Origin: Vibrio barjaei
GTDB taxonomy: Bacteria > Pseudomonadota > Gammaproteobacteria > Enterobacterales > Vibrionaceae
Length of the DNA: 64,000 nt
Assembly: GCF_001639065.2 (NCBI RefSeq)
Contig: NZ_LQXO02000006.1
Span: forward strand, 62,001 to 126,000
Direction of reading: 5' to 3'
How positions within the stretch are numbered: position 1 is the stretch's first letter; each line of letters begins with the position of its first letter. The position numbers and the translations under genes are program-made. A model generated the notes under the pieces. That model saw only the letters and a program-made list of their open reading frames with translations. It was not told where the DNA came from and made no database searches. This document shows positions 20,911-30,575 of this stretch, piece after piece.

Positions 20911-21004
20911 TTGTTTGGCCATATTTAGATACATTTTATCGATAGTTTGCTCAAGTAATTTGGGAACTCTTGTAGTGAAATGTGGCCTAACAACGGTGTA
21001 TTCA

Positions 21005-21039
21005 ACGTCGTCGACTCTCTCATTTTTAGTTGACGACGT
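21005..21039. promoter_or_regulatory. Inverted repeat upstream of menC
   Basis: 12-bp arms (21005-21016 and 21028-21039) matching at 11 positions around an 11-base AT-rich loop. TATACT, a good -10 hexamer, starts inside the right arm (21039-21044). No matching -35 is obvious, which suggests an activator- or repressor-controlled promoter for menC-menE. Regulator unknown. Confidence 0.45.
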
Positions 21040-21066
21040 ATACTTCCTATGAAGTGGGACTCTACT

Positions 21067-22068
21067 ATGAGACAAGCAAAACTCTACCGCTACAGTCTGC
21101 CTATGGACAGTGGTGTTATTCTTCGAGAACAAAAACTTACTCATCGAGACGGTTGGATTGTAGAACTGTCTGAAGACGGCCAGACAGGCTTAGGTGAGAT
21201 CGCCCCTCTACCTGGATTCAGCCAAGAAACGTTTGAACAAGCCGGAATAGAAGCGCAAAGCCAATTAGAGCAATGGGTCAATGGCAAAGACATAGACTTA
21301 GAAGCATGCGTGCCTTCTGTCGCGTTCGGTTTGTCTGCCGCATTAATGGAACTTGCTCACACGCTTCCTCAAACCGGCAATTATCGTGCGGCTCCTTTGT
21401 GTAGTGGCGACCCGGACGAACTGATACCTATATTGAACAACATGCAAGGCACTAAGGTTGCTAAGTTCAAAGTAGGGCTGTACGAAACGATAAGAGATGG
21501 CATGTTGGTCAGTCTTTTCCTCGAATCGATTCCAGACCTCACTCTGCGACTTGACGCCAATAAAGCATGGACTTTGGACAAAGCCAAGCAGTTTGCCAAG
21601 CACATTGTCCCATCGCTTAGACAACGTATCGCGTTTGTCGAGGAGCCTTGCCAAACACCTGGTGATAGTGTGTCGTTTGCAATAGATACGGGGATCGCTA
21701 TTGCTTGGGATGAAACACTACAGGCCGCGATCAAAGAACCTGATTTTTCGGTGAAAGAGCTAACGGGTGTAAAAGCGTTAATCATCAAACCAACCTTAAT
21801 CGGCAGCTTTGACAAATGTATTCGTTTGATCGATGAAGCAAGAAGTCATGCTATTCAAGTCGTTATTAGCTCAAGTTTAGAGAGTAGTATTGGTCTTGGG
21901 CAGTTAGCGCGCTTTGCTCACTGGCAAATACCAGCAGAAACACCTGGTTTGGATACCATGCAGCTGTTCGGTGCTCAACTCGAAACGCCGTGGCCAGGTT
22001 GCTTGCTTCCTGTCGAGCGTCTAGCGGACCAAACTTTGGTTTGGCAATCTGAATCGGTGGACAGCTAG
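21067..22068 (+). CDS. menC: o-succinylbenzoate synthase MenC
   Basis: 333 residues from the ATG at 21067 (MRQAKLYRYSLPMDSG), which aligns with the E. coli MenC start; the ATG at 21049 would add six residues without a better ribosome-binding site. Enolase superfamily: GLGEIAPLPGFS, the catalytic lysine KFKVG, metal ligands in LRLDANKAW, VEEPC and AWDETL, and the second Lys in LIIKPTLIG. It dehydrates SHCHC to o-succinylbenzoate. menE follows 3 bases after the stop. Separated from menB by 194 bases with its own regulatory-looking repeat. Confidence 0.95.
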   Translation: MRQAKLYRYSLPMDSGVILREQKLTHRDGWIVELSEDGQTGLGEIAPLPGFSQETFEQAGIEAQSQLEQWVNGKDIDLEACVPSVAFGLSAALMELAHTLPQTGNYRAAPLCSGDPDELIPILNNMQGTKVAKFKVGLYETIRDGMLVSLFLESIPDLTLRLDANKAWTLDKAKQFAKHIVPSLRQRIAFVEEPCQTPGDSVSFAIDTGIAIAWDETLQAAIKEPDFSVKELTGVKALIIKPTLIGSFDKCIRLIDEARSHAIQVVISSSLESSIGLGQLARFAHWQIPAETPGLDTMQLFGAQLETPWPGCLLPVERLADQTLVWQSESVDS

Positions 22069-22071
22069 TCG

Positions 22072-23457
22072 GTGGTTTCATCACACTTTTGGGAGCACTG
22101 GGCTCAGTTTGCTCCCAACCACATAGCCTTAATTACACCCCAACGCCAACTAACGTGGGTCGATGTAAAACAACAAGTCGATCAATATCGACAGTTGCTT
22201 ATTGATAATGCCATTACTCAAGGTCAGGTCGTTTGTCTAATTGGTCGTGCCGAGGAAACGTTAGTCTTCGCTTACCTTGCTTGCCTTACTCATGGCGCGG
22301 TGCCTGCGATTATTGCCGAGCAGTCAAGTGAGTTACTTGAAGCCAAACTGTCCTCTCTATACCTAGAAGGTGAGCGTGCTGTGGTTTGGGATTGTAGTAA
22401 CTCGACGTTGCCACCAAGTTTGTGCTTCCTTTCTCGAGGGACTGCATCGCGACAGTCGTTGGCCCCTACAAATGTTGATATAGCCTCCATCATTTTCACA
22501 TCTGGTTCAACAGGGTGCCCAAAAGCCGTTGTTCATGGTAGAGAGCAACACATAGCCTCTGCTAGTGGCTTGCTCGAGCGTTTTCATTTCGGTGTTGGAG
22601 ACTGTTGGTTATTGAGCCTACCCATGTACCATGTCTCTGGGTTGGGTATTGTTTGGCGTTGGCTACAAGCTGGTGCGACACTCAAAATTGCTAGCGGTGA
22701 CTTTTGCAAAGACATCTCAGATGTAAGTCACGCCTCGCTGGTGTCTACGCAGCTTAAACGGATTGTTGATAATCAATGGCAGACTAAGTTAGTGCGAGTA
22801 CTACTCGGTGGTAGCCACATTCCTTTGTCACTAATCCAACAAGCAAAAGCCCGACAGATCGATGCATGGATGGGCTATGGTATGACAGAAACTGCTTCGA
22901 CAGTGACCGCTAAATCGGTTGATGAGTGGCCATCATCGGGGCATATTCTTCCGCGACGAGAGCTAAAGTTAAGTGGCAATCGTATCTTTGTGTCGGGTGA
23001 GACCTTAGCCAAAGGCTACTATTGGCAAGGTCAAATTCTGCCACTGGCGTTGGAAGGGCAATGGCTGGATACCAGAGATCTCGGAGAGTGGGTCAATGGC
23101 GATGAGCTTAGAGTGGTTGGTCGTGCTGACAATCTGTTTATTTCAGGTGGCGAAAACGTACACTGCGAGGAGGTCGAAGCTGCTCTCAATGCACAGCCAA
23201 TGATTACTCAGAGCATTGTAGTTGCGGTAGAAGATGAAGAATATGGGGCGCGATGTGTTGCGGTAGTGCAGTCAACTGCATTGCCGACGGTCTCTGAACA
23301 GCGGCGAAAACTTGCGGATTCGTTACCAAGATTCAAACAGCCGATTGCGTATTTCTTATTGCCAGAGTCTCTTTCACCATCGGGAATTAAAGTCTCACGT
23401 GCTGAGGTGAAAAAGTGGCTATCGCAGCATCAATCCAATTATGTAGTTATTTCATAG
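22072..23457 (+). CDS. menE: o-succinylbenzoate-CoA ligase MenE
   Basis: 461 residues, ANL adenylating enzyme. P-loop-like IIFTSGSTGCPKAVVHG, YGMTETAS, TRDLGEW, and the C-terminal catalytic Lys in SPSGIKVSRAEVKKWL. GTG start 3 bases after menC. It activates o-succinylbenzoate to its CoA thioester. Last gene of the six-gene men cluster; with menF-D-H-B-C all steps from chorismate to DHNA-CoA are covered. menA, menI and ubiE are not in the window. Confidence 0.95.
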   Translation: MVSSHFWEHWAQFAPNHIALITPQRQLTWVDVKQQVDQYRQLLIDNAITQGQVVCLIGRAEETLVFAYLACLTHGAVPAIIAEQSSELLEAKLSSLYLEGERAVVWDCSNSTLPPSLCFLSRGTASRQSLAPTNVDIASIIFTSGSTGCPKAVVHGREQHIASASGLLERFHFGVGDCWLLSLPMYHVSGLGIVWRWLQAGATLKIASGDFCKDISDVSHASLVSTQLKRIVDNQWQTKLVRVLLGGSHIPLSLIQQAKARQIDAWMGYGMTETASTVTAKSVDEWPSSGHILPRRELKLSGNRIFVSGETLAKGYYWQGQILPLALEGQWLDTRDLGEWVNGDELRVVGRADNLFISGGENVHCEEVEAALNAQPMITQSIVVAVEDEEYGARCVAVVQSTALPTVSEQRRKLADSLPRFKQPIAYFLLPESLSPSGIKVSRAEVKKWLSQHQSNYVVIS

Positions 23458-23529
23458 TCCAAAACTGAATTTTCATTACCCAATAGGCTCACCATAATAT
23501 GAGACATGGAAAAACAGTGAGCCTATGGA

Positions 23530-23739
23530 ATGAACAAATTACTGGTTATCGCAATTGCCCTTCAACTGGCGCTTGCCTTCTCAACAGATGGACTGACAAG
23601 AGCGCTTGCGGAACTGACAGCGTTTTTGTTGACCGTAGTGTTGTTCTTCAATGTAAAACAAGGACAAACAACAGACCCTGAGACTAAACGAGCGTTAGCC
23701 AAGCTAGAGAAGTCGCCGAAATCAACAACCACATCGTAA
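23530..23739 (+). CDS. Small membrane protein, unknown
   Basis: 69 residues with one or two hydrophobic helices (about 3-18 and 25-44, [14 protein letters not shown]) and a charged C-terminal tail ([15 protein letters not shown]). It sits after menE on the same strand and its 3' end overlaps the convergent YeiH-family gene by 56 bases. No family recognised. The membrane-like composition and plausible length favour a real gene, but the ribosome-binding site is poor. Confidence 0.5.
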   Translation: MNKLLVIAIALQLALAFSTDGLTRALAELTAFLLTVVLFFNVKQGQTTDPETKRALAKLEKSPKSTTTS

Positions 23740-24610
23740 CGCCAAACACCATCGGTTTACTTCCTGCCTGTTTAAGCTTTTCAATTGAGATGCTGCAACC
23801 AATCAAGAACAGACACACTACCAGCAGCTTTTTCGAAACATCAAAAATCCCCTGATATACCACCTCAAACTGAGGTAAGTAGTCGCTTACCAAGATCGCA
23901 ACACAGTAAAATAAAATGAAGTAAGGGATAGTAATTTTATTTTGCTTGTTGCTAAAAATAGCTGCACTGACTAGGGCGACAGGAATGATCCAAAGCGCAC
24001 GGGCCAGTTTGAGCGTCGTTGCCGTGGTGAGTGCTTCCTCACCATAAGCGGAAGCAGCGCCGACCACGGATGACGTATCATGGATGGCTATAGCGGCCCA
24101 TGTACCGAAAGTATGTTGGTCGAGGCTTAACGCATGACCAATGACGGGAAACACGAATAAGGCAACAGAGTTAAGTACGAATACAGTGGCAAGAGCGATA
24201 CCGATTTTCTCATCATCCGCGTTAATAGCGGGTGCAACCGCTGCAATAGCACTACCACCACAGATGGCAGTACCTGATGAAATGAGGTAACCCGTTTGTT
24301 TGTCCAATCCCATGCGGCGTGCCAAGAACCAACCGATGACTAGCGTGCCAACTATAGTTACAACGATGATTCCAATCCCATCGCTGGTGGCTTGCATAGC
24401 TTGATCTAAGTGGATACCAAAACCTAATCCGATAATGGAGTAGGCGAGCAACTTTTTAGTGAACTTTGCTAATGGCAGCGTGGTTGGCACTAGGCTGAAA
24501 GTTGTCAAAAAGAAGCCAAGTATCAGCGCTATTGGCGAGGAAACCCAGGGAGTAAGGCAGGCAAGAATTGCGAGAAAAAACAGAGGGTATGAGCGTAACT
24601 GGGTGAACAT
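23684..24610 (-). CDS. YeiH-family putative sulfate/anion exporter
   Basis: 308 residues with about ten hydrophobic helices. Family features: [64 protein letters not shown]. YeiH proteins (UPF0324/PSE family) are inner-membrane transporters, annotated as putative sulfate exporters with little direct evidence. It is a single gene with no LysR regulator beside it, unlike E. coli yeiE-yeiH. Confidence 0.8.
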   Translation of the reverse strand: MFTQLRSYPLFFLAILACLTPWVSSPIALILGFFLTTFSLVPTTLPLAKFTKKLLAYSIIGLGFGIHLDQAMQATSDGIGIIVVTIVGTLVIGWFLARRMGLDKQTGYLISSGTAICGGSAIAAVAPAINADDEKIGIALATVFVLNSVALFVFPVIGHALSLDQHTFGTWAAIAIHDTSSVVGAASAYGEEALTTATTLKLARALWIIPVALVSAAIFSNKQNKITIPYFILFYCVAILVSDYLPQFEVVYQGIFDVSKKLLVVCLFLIGCSISIEKLKQAGSKPMVFGVTMWLLISATSLAWLTLV

Positions 24611-24619
24611 GGAGTACCT

Positions 24620-24646
24620 TTAATAAAAAGGCGAGAATTTTCTCGC
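24620..24646 (-). terminator. Terminator for the minus-strand MFS/acyltransferase transcript
   Basis: Perfect palindrome GGCGAGAA-TT-TTCTCGCC followed on the minus strand by TTTTTATT. A second hairpin (ACAAGCGTT/AACGCTTGT, about 24701-24731) lies just upstream on the same transcript. Confidence 0.7.
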
Positions 24647-24780
24647 CACATAAAGGAATTGTATGAATTTCGCTAGATCAACAAAACCTAAAATTTCTTA
24701 ACAAGCGTTCAGTAAAACTAAACGCTTGTTGTTTTGATATGAACAATGTCGATATAGACTTATCAGGCCATCCGAGGTGA

Positions 24781-26655
24781 TCAGCGATAATCGCCACGAA
24801 GTGTTGCGACTTTTTCGAACATCGTTGCACTTGATGCATCTTCCGGTGCTACTGGTGCGCCGGCTTCTAATTCCAACTTAGCTCTGAAGCGAGTTGGGAG
24901 CCCTTTACAAGCACGACCTTTGTGTCGACTGAAATAGCTTCCCCATAATCCCTTCAACGCCATAGGGATGACAGGTACTGGGGAACGGCGCAGGACAATA
25001 TCAATACCCCGCATAAACTCATTCATCTCACCATCTGAGGTTAGACGTCCTTCAGGGAAAATGCATACAATTTCTCCTTCCGCTAAAGCTTGTTCGATAT
25101 CGTTAAACGCTCTTCGGATGGAACCCTTTCGGTTGGAAGAGATAGGTATGACTCCGGCGCGTCGTAAAAAGCGACGAACAGGTTTGTAGTTTGCGTAGTC
25201 TTCTTCCATGACGAAACGTATGAGTCTTGGGCTTGCAGCACTCATCACTAACGCATCCATATAGCTCACATGATTACAGACAATCAAGGCCCCGCCTTTT
25301 TCGGGCAGGTGATGCATATTTTTATGGGTGATACGGTACATGATAGTTGTGAGTACCCAGATAAGGAAACGAACCACAAAGATAGGAGCTTGCAAAAATA
25401 GGTAGGTCGCCATCATAAAGTTCATCAGTGCCAGCACGAGGAACAATTCGACAATGGTGAGTTCCAACACGGACAGTCCTACGATACCTAAAACTGCACT
25501 TCCAACCATAAATAGCGAGTTATAGATATTGAGAGCAGCGATCACTCGAGCACGTTCAGTTTCTTTAGCTTGCTGTTGCATCAGCGCGTACAAAGGGACG
25601 ATAAACAATCCACCGGACATGCCTAATAACAATAGATAGCCAAATACAGGCCATAAGCTAGAGTGGGAAATAAACTCGCCGAATGAAGTAAATTGAGGCA
25701 GATTTGATGGAACCGCAATAGCCATCAGCGCACCAAAAATGGTAATGCCAATACTGCCTATTGGTACGATACCGACATCAATGCGATTCTTAGACATCTT
25801 GTCGCACAGCATAGACCCGAGTGCGATGCCTACAGAAAAAAGTGCAAGTAGGAATGAAACGGCCGCTTCATTGCCCATTAAATGTGTTTTGGTGAAATTC
25901 GGAAATTGCGTTAGGTAGGCCGCACCCAAGAACCAGAACCAACTAATGGCCATGATACACTGAAATACCACGCGGTCTTGGTGAGCAATTTTAAGTGTTT
26001 CTTTAGTTTGCTTTACGGGTTGCCAGCGAAATTTTAGATCCGGCGCAGCCGCAGGGGCCTCTGGAATAGAGCGACTTGAAATGTAGCCAGCCAAGGCAAA
26101 TAACACTACGCAGCCAGCAGCAACGTATTTTGCGCTTTCTGCTGAAGCTATAATACCTGCGCCTAAGGTACCCAACAGGATAGCAAGGAAGGTTCCTGTT
26201 TCAACTAATGCATTGCCGGACAATAGTTCGTTCGGTTTCAGTTGTTGCGGCAGAAGCGCGTACTTCACCGGGCCAAAAAACGCGGACTGTGTGCCCATTA
26301 AGAACAGCAACAATAATAAAATGCCATAGCTTTCAGTAATAAAGCCAATTGCGCCGAGACACATAATTGCAATCTCAGCCAGCTTTACTTTTCTGATGAA
26401 CCATGACTTTTCGTATTTGTCGGCAAGTACACCAGCTGAGGCGGAAAACAGAAAGAACGGCAAAATGAATAGACCGGCCGCTAAGTTAATAAACAGGTTA
26501 CTTGAGATTGGCAGAACCTGCGGTCCTGCAAATGCGACAAACAACAATAGAACGTTTTTAAAAATATTGTCGTTAAAAGCGCCAAAGAACTGAGTCACAA
26601 AGTAGGGCAGAAAGCGCCTTTGAGATAACAGAGACGCAGATTTCGTATGTGGCAT
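24781..26655 (-). CDS. MFS transporter fused to 1-acyl-glycerol-3-phosphate acyltransferase (LplT-PlsC type)
   Basis: 624 residues. The N-terminal part (about 1-405) is a 12-TM major-facilitator domain like lysophospholipid flippase LplT (FFGAFNDNIFKNVLLLF). The C-terminal 190 residues form a PlsC domain: block I NHVSYMD (the HX4D motif) and block III FPEGRLTSDG. A flippase joined to an acyltransferase suggests import and re-acylation of lysophospholipids, as LplT and Aas do together in E. coli; the acyl-ACP synthetase part of Aas is absent. It is the second gene of an operon with a TetR regulator 15 bases upstream. Confidence 0.85.
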   Translation of the reverse strand: MPHTKSASLLSQRRFLPYFVTQFFGAFNDNIFKNVLLLFVAFAGPQVLPISSNLFINLAAGLFILPFFLFSASAGVLADKYEKSWFIRKVKLAEIAIMCLGAIGFITESYGILLLLLFLMGTQSAFFGPVKYALLPQQLKPNELLSGNALVETGTFLAILLGTLGAGIIASAESAKYVAAGCVVLFALAGYISSRSIPEAPAAAPDLKFRWQPVKQTKETLKIAHQDRVVFQCIMAISWFWFLGAAYLTQFPNFTKTHLMGNEAAVSFLLALFSVGIALGSMLCDKMSKNRIDVGIVPIGSIGITIFGALMAIAVPSNLPQFTSFGEFISHSSLWPVFGYLLLLGMSGGLFIVPLYALMQQQAKETERARVIAALNIYNSLFMVGSAVLGIVGLSVLELTIVELFLVLALMNFMMATYLFLQAPIFVVRFLIWVLTTIMYRITHKNMHHLPEKGGALIVCNHVSYMDALVMSAASPRLIRFVMEEDYANYKPVRRFLRRAGVIPISSNRKGSIRRAFNDIEQALAEGEIVCIFPEGRLTSDGEMNEFMRGIDIVLRRSPVPVIPMALKGLWGSYFSRHKGRACKGLPTRFRAKLELEAGAPVAPEDASSATMFEKVATLRGDYR

Positions 26656-26670
26656 TACCTTTCCTTTTGA

Positions 26671-27261
26671 TTACCAGCTTTGTAAATACTTTGAGATTAG
26701 ATCTTTGATTAGCTCATCGCCATCGACGGGCTCTGAAGCAAAGAATTTGTCGTCAACACTGAGCAGTGTGATGCCATGAACACCAGCCCAAAGTACGCGA
26801 CTGGCACGAAGGACTTCTGAGTGAGACTTTTCCGGTTTATAGACTGAAAGCAAGCTCTCCAGCATGCCTGTCATACCGTCGATACGTTGTGATTGCCATT
26901 CAGGAAGCGTATCACCGTTCATGTTGTGTTCGAAAATCAACTGCCAACGATATGGGTATTTCTTGGCAAACTCGTGATAGCAACTTGCGAGAGCATATAA
27001 GGCCTCTTCGACATTGTCAGCTTCATCCACAACCGCTTTTGCTTCCTGTGACAGTTCATCTAAAGTGCGAGCGACAGCGTGCAGCAGTAGCAAGTTATAG
27101 CTGCCAAATACATTCACTAATGTGCTGGGAACATAACCAATCAGAGTGGCAATCTTCCGAAGGCTAAGCGTGTGATAAGAGTTTTCGCTAAGGTAGTCTT
27201 TTACCGTCGTGAGCGTAAGCTCAACAAGCTCTTCCCTGGTATGATCGTTTCTGCGGGCCAT
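26671..27261 (-). CDS. TetR/AcrR-family transcriptional regulator
   Basis: 196 residues. N-terminal HTH at about 10-55 (TLSLRKIATLIGYVPSTLVNVFGSYNLLL), followed by an all-helical ligand-binding region containing W residues (YRWQLIFEHNM, RVLWAGVHG) that resembles the TetR_C_33 or WHG type. First gene of an operon with the MFS/acyltransferase fusion; it probably represses its own operon in response to a lipid or acyl ligand (inference). No clear palindrome was identified in the 263-base upstream region. Confidence 0.85.
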   Translation of the reverse strand: MARRNDHTREELVELTLTTVKDYLSENSYHTLSLRKIATLIGYVPSTLVNVFGSYNLLLLHAVARTLDELSQEAKAVVDEADNVEEALYALASCYHEFAKKYPYRWQLIFEHNMNGDTLPEWQSQRIDGMTGMLESLLSVYKPEKSHSEVLRASRVLWAGVHGITLLSVDDKFFASEPVDGDELIKDLISKYLQSW

Positions 27262-27524
27262 GGTTGCGCATCGTTAATTGAACACGGTTCGTTATTTTAG
27301 AGGTGTCATGTTTAAGCGTCAACTAATGAAGCCTTGTATTGCAGGCTTTACGCATAGTTTTGAATGCAGTTCTATCTAGCTCGTAACATACGTGCAATAT
27401 TCTGAAACATGTCGAGGCATCAGAGTGATTCCTTTAATGCTAAGCTCAGTATATTATGCTTGATGGGTCGTAGTTCATGTATAGTGGTTACGACTTAACG
27501 TAACAATATAACTAAAGGTCTAGA

Positions 27525-28409
27525 ATGAAACGTTTATTTTCTTTCGTCGCTCTGCTTGTTCTTGCAGTAGCGGTGAATCCGGTAGCTGAAGCGAAGAAGT
27601 TCGGTGGCGGTAAATCATTCGGTAAGAGCTTTAAAACAGCTCCAGCTCCGAAACAACAGCAACAGAACACAAATAACATCAGCAGACAGGATCAAAACAA
27701 AGCTGGTAGCAGCAAAAAAGGTTTGATGGGCGGTCTTCTAGGCGGTCTATTGGCTGGTGGTTTGTTAGCGGCGTTCTTTGGTGGTGCCTTTGAAGGCATC
27801 AACTTCATGGACATCCTAATCTTTGGCCTGATTGCATTCGTAATCTTCAAGTTTATGCGAGGGATGCTTGGTGCCAAGCAAGGTAGCATGAATCAGCAGC
27901 GACAGCAGCCGGCGTTCGGTGGCAACACGCGCAATCAGTTTGAGCAGCAACCAAACTTCCAAAACTTCGAGCAGCCACAAAACGGTGGTGCAGCGACGGG
28001 TGGCTTTGGTGCTGCAGGTCACAGCGATATCCCACATAACTACCCACCGGGTTTCGATCAAGCAGCATTCCTAAATGGTGCGCGTGAACACTATCGAATC
28101 CTGCAAGGTGCATGGAACCATAACGAACTTCATACCATCGAAGAGTATGTATCACCGAGCCTATTGCAAGACCTAATAGCTGAGCGTGCTAAGTTAGAAG
28201 GCGAGCAGCATACTGACGTTATGTACGTAGATGCGGAAATTGTTCGCGCAGACTTCGATGCAAACAAAGCACAGCTGAGCTTGCAGTTCTCGGGTCGTTA
28301 CCGTGATGCTGTAGAAAGCATCGAAGAGGATATCGAAGATATTTGGCACTTAGAGCGCGATCTTACTGTACCTAACGCGCCATGGCTTATCGTCGGTATT
28401 CAAGGTTAA
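27525..28409 (+). CDS. Tim44-like domain protein
   Basis: 294 residues: signal peptide or anchor (about 1-23, ending AEA), a low-complexity Lys/Gly/Gln segment, a Gly-rich hydrophobic helix (GLLGGLLAGGLLAAFFGGAFEG), a second helix (ILIFGLIAFVIFKF), a Gln/Asn-rich linker, and a C-terminal Tim44-like/mL45 domain from about 180 (AREHYRILQGAWNHNELHTIEEYVSP ... WHLERDL). Inner-membrane protein with the globular domain exposed; role in bacteria unclear. Monocistronic, with a strong terminator. Confidence 0.85.
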   Translation: MKRLFSFVALLVLAVAVNPVAEAKKFGGGKSFGKSFKTAPAPKQQQQNTNNISRQDQNKAGSSKKGLMGGLLGGLLAGGLLAAFFGGAFEGINFMDILIFGLIAFVIFKFMRGMLGAKQGSMNQQRQQPAFGGNTRNQFEQQPNFQNFEQPQNGGAATGGFGAAGHSDIPHNYPPGFDQAAFLNGAREHYRILQGAWNHNELHTIEEYVSPSLLQDLIAERAKLEGEQHTDVMYVDAEIVRADFDANKAQLSLQFSGRYRDAVESIEEDIEDIWHLERDLTVPNAPWLIVGIQG

Positions 28410-28426
28410 TTACCTCAATATCATGT

Positions 28427-28460
28427 TAAAAACCGCAGTCTGACCACTGCGGTTTTTTTG
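28427..28460 (+). terminator. Rho-independent terminator after the Tim44-like gene
   Basis: AAAAACCGCAGT/ACTGCGGTTTTT stem around a short loop, then a run of T. Confidence 0.9.
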
Positions 28461-28543
28461 TATTTTGAGTTAATAATTTCACAATGTTGGCGCTATTTTA
28501 TTTTATAATTCGACCTTTCTTTTTGAACTCATATAAATTATCG

Positions 28544-29716
28544 ATGCAACAGACATTTTCTAGATTTGCACTTGTACTTTGTGCTTCATTAGCGACTGCG
28601 ACTACATTACATGCTGAAGAGCAAGTAGTTCCTTTATTTGAAGCAACACCTAATCCAACGACTGACACTCTGGATGATGTGCTGAGCATATTTGGTGCCG
28701 AACAAGATTATGATGCTCAACAAGGGCTTAACTCTAGCTATATTCCTGCCGTGTTCTATACCCCAGAACAAGGATTAGGTCTTGGTCTTTTGTATGTCGG
28801 CCTCTATGGTGACCTCTCAGAGGGGGCGGGACAGCCTTCGTCTTTGGTGATCAATCCTTACGCTTCGACTAATGGTTCTATGGGGATTACGTTCAGTAAC
28901 AAGCACTTTTACAATTCGGGTAACGACCGTATTTTTACCGATATAAAAGTGTTTGATGATGCAGCGGTTTATTATGGTCGAGGCTATGAGAATGGTCAGC
29001 AGGACGACAATAAGGTCAACTTTAAAGAGCAAGTTATCGATATTAAGCCTACATGGCTCACTAGAGTGAAAGGTGACTATTTCTTGGGTTTAGGCGGTAA
29101 CATCAAATCAGTGCGCCCTCATGAAAAGGAATTTGATAATCAGGCTGCTGACTATCTTGCCGATGAGCTAACCGATAACACCAGCTACGGTGTGTTTTTA
29201 TCTAACGTTTATGACACACGTGATAATGTGACCAATGCTTCTAAGGGAACTCTACTGCAAGCGGATATCGGTTATTACCATGATGCAACTAACTCAGCAG
29301 ATTTTGGTAAATACTCACTGAAAGCATCACAGTACCATTCGTTGTCACCTATGCCAGGATTACTGGCTTGGCAAGTACAAGCGAACTTAACTTCTGGGGA
29401 TGTGCCATGGAATCAACTGCCTGATCTTGGTGGTGCTGATGCTATGCGTGGTTACATACTTGGTCGTTACCGTGATAATCAGATGATGATGGGACAAGTT
29501 GAGTACCGCTTACCAGTGTATTGGCGAGTAGGTGTCGTATTTTGGGGGGCAGCTGGCACCGTTGCCGATGATGTATCAGGGCTTTGGGACAAAACTCTGG
29601 CGAGTGCTGGTACTGGTTTGCGCTTAAAGATCAAAGACAAGGTTAATGTGCGTGCGGATATCGGTTACGGTGAACATGGCGGTACATTCTATTTCCATGT
29701 TAATGAAGTCTTCTAA
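28544..29716 (+). CDS. BamA/TamA (Omp85)-like outer-membrane beta-barrel protein
   Basis: 390 residues from ATG 28544, which gives a clean signal peptide (MQQTFSRF...TTLHA); an upstream in-frame ATG at 28484 would bury it. The C-terminal half has alternating barrel strands, the Omp85 loop-6-type motif GGADAMRGYILGRYRDNQ (MRGY in place of VRGF), and a terminal Phe (NEVF) typical of outer-membrane insertion. No POTRA domains, so it is the short surface-antigen type. Function unknown; neighbours give no clue. Confidence 0.8.
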   Translation: MQQTFSRFALVLCASLATATTLHAEEQVVPLFEATPNPTTDTLDDVLSIFGAEQDYDAQQGLNSSYIPAVFYTPEQGLGLGLLYVGLYGDLSEGAGQPSSLVINPYASTNGSMGITFSNKHFYNSGNDRIFTDIKVFDDAAVYYGRGYENGQQDDNKVNFKEQVIDIKPTWLTRVKGDYFLGLGGNIKSVRPHEKEFDNQAADYLADELTDNTSYGVFLSNVYDTRDNVTNASKGTLLQADIGYYHDATNSADFGKYSLKASQYHSLSPMPGLLAWQVQANLTSGDVPWNQLPDLGGADAMRGYILGRYRDNQMMMGQVEYRLPVYWRVGVVFWGAAGTVADDVSGLWDKTLASAGTGLRLKIKDKVNVRADIGYGEHGGTFYFHVNEVF

Positions 29717-29795
29717 ACAGACTTTCGCGCTGGTTTTGTGAGTTGGATTTGTGAGTTGGATGCGCAATCACAAATATTAAGGATTATTAGCCCAT

Positions 29796-30308
29796 ATGGA
29801 CATATCCCTATCGCTTGTTGAGCTGGAAGATTGTCACGCTTTGTTATTGTTTGAGCGGCAGAACAAAGCGTGGTTTGAGCAGCATATTCCTCCGAGGGAC
29901 GACGGTTTCTACAGTCAACAAGGTGTGGAAGAACATATTCGTGAACAGATACTGTTTCATAGAGCGATTCTTTGCTACCCAATGCTCATTCGTAACAATG
30001 AAGGAGAGATTTGCGGTCGAATTAATCTCAATGTCTCTGAAACCGACATGACTCATGCTGAAGTGGGTTATCGAGTCGGCGAATCCCATGCAGGAAAAGG
30101 TATCGCCAGTTCTGCCTTATCACTGCTCATAGATTACGCAAAAAAAACTACCAGCCTGAAAACCCTCAAAGCGCACGCATTAACGTCAAACTTGGCATCA
30201 CAAAAAGTGCTTGAGAATAACCAATTCGAGCAAATAGAAAAGATCAAAGATTTTGCGGTGCTTCATGACGTTTGCTCAAATGCATATTTATATCAGCGTG
30301 AGATTTAG
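29796..30308 (+). CDS. GNAT-family N-acetyltransferase (RimJ/RimL type)
   Basis: 170 residues. DISLSLVELEDCHALLLFERQN at the start, and the acetyl-CoA region VGYRVGESHAGKGIASSALSLL (the R/Q-x-x-G-x-G/A loop) followed by LKAHALTSNLASQKVLENNQF. It likely acetylates a small amine or protein N-terminus; substrate not predictable. Single gene; upstream there is an imperfect tandem repeat TTTGTGAGTTGGA (29736-29762). Confidence 0.85.
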   Translation: MDISLSLVELEDCHALLLFERQNKAWFEQHIPPRDDGFYSQQGVEEHIREQILFHRAILCYPMLIRNNEGEICGRINLNVSETDMTHAEVGYRVGESHAGKGIASSALSLLIDYAKKTTSLKTLKAHALTSNLASQKVLENNQFEQIEKIKDFAVLHDVCSNAYLYQREI

Positions 30309-30376
30309 AGTCTGAAGTAAACTCGAAAATAGGTTGGTAGGTAATGGTGTGAGCAATACAAAGTGACAATAACAAA

Positions 30377-30401
30377 AAAGCCGACTCACTGAGTCGGCTT
30401 T
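30377..30401 (-). terminator. Terminator of the tRNA-Tyr operon
   Basis: 11-bp perfect stem (30377-30387 with 30391-30401), followed on the minus strand by TTTTTTGTT. Confidence 0.88.
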
Positions 30402-30409
30402 CGTTTATA

Positions 30410-30494
30410 TGGTGGGGGGGGACGGATTCGAACCATCGAAGGCAGTGCCGTCAGATTTACAGTCTGATCCCTTTGGCCACTCGGGAACCCCCCC
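30410..30494 (-). tRNA. tRNA-Tyr (GTA)
   Basis: 85 nt including encoded CCA. The 7-bp acceptor stem is all G against all C, the anticodon loop is ACTGTAAATC with anticodon GTA, there is a long class-II variable arm, and the T-loop is GGTTCGAATCC. Identical to the second copy at 30576. Confidence 0.97.
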
Positions 30495-30575
30495 AGGGTT
30501 TTTATACTTGTTTCACCGTTTTCCCAACGCAGTGCTTCAAGTTTGTTTAACCGTTAATAACAACTAAACAGAATA

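Noticed and set aside
29736..29762. Short tandem repeat TTTGTGAGTTGGA
   Set aside because: Only two copies in a short spacer; no sign of a regulatory or mobile element.
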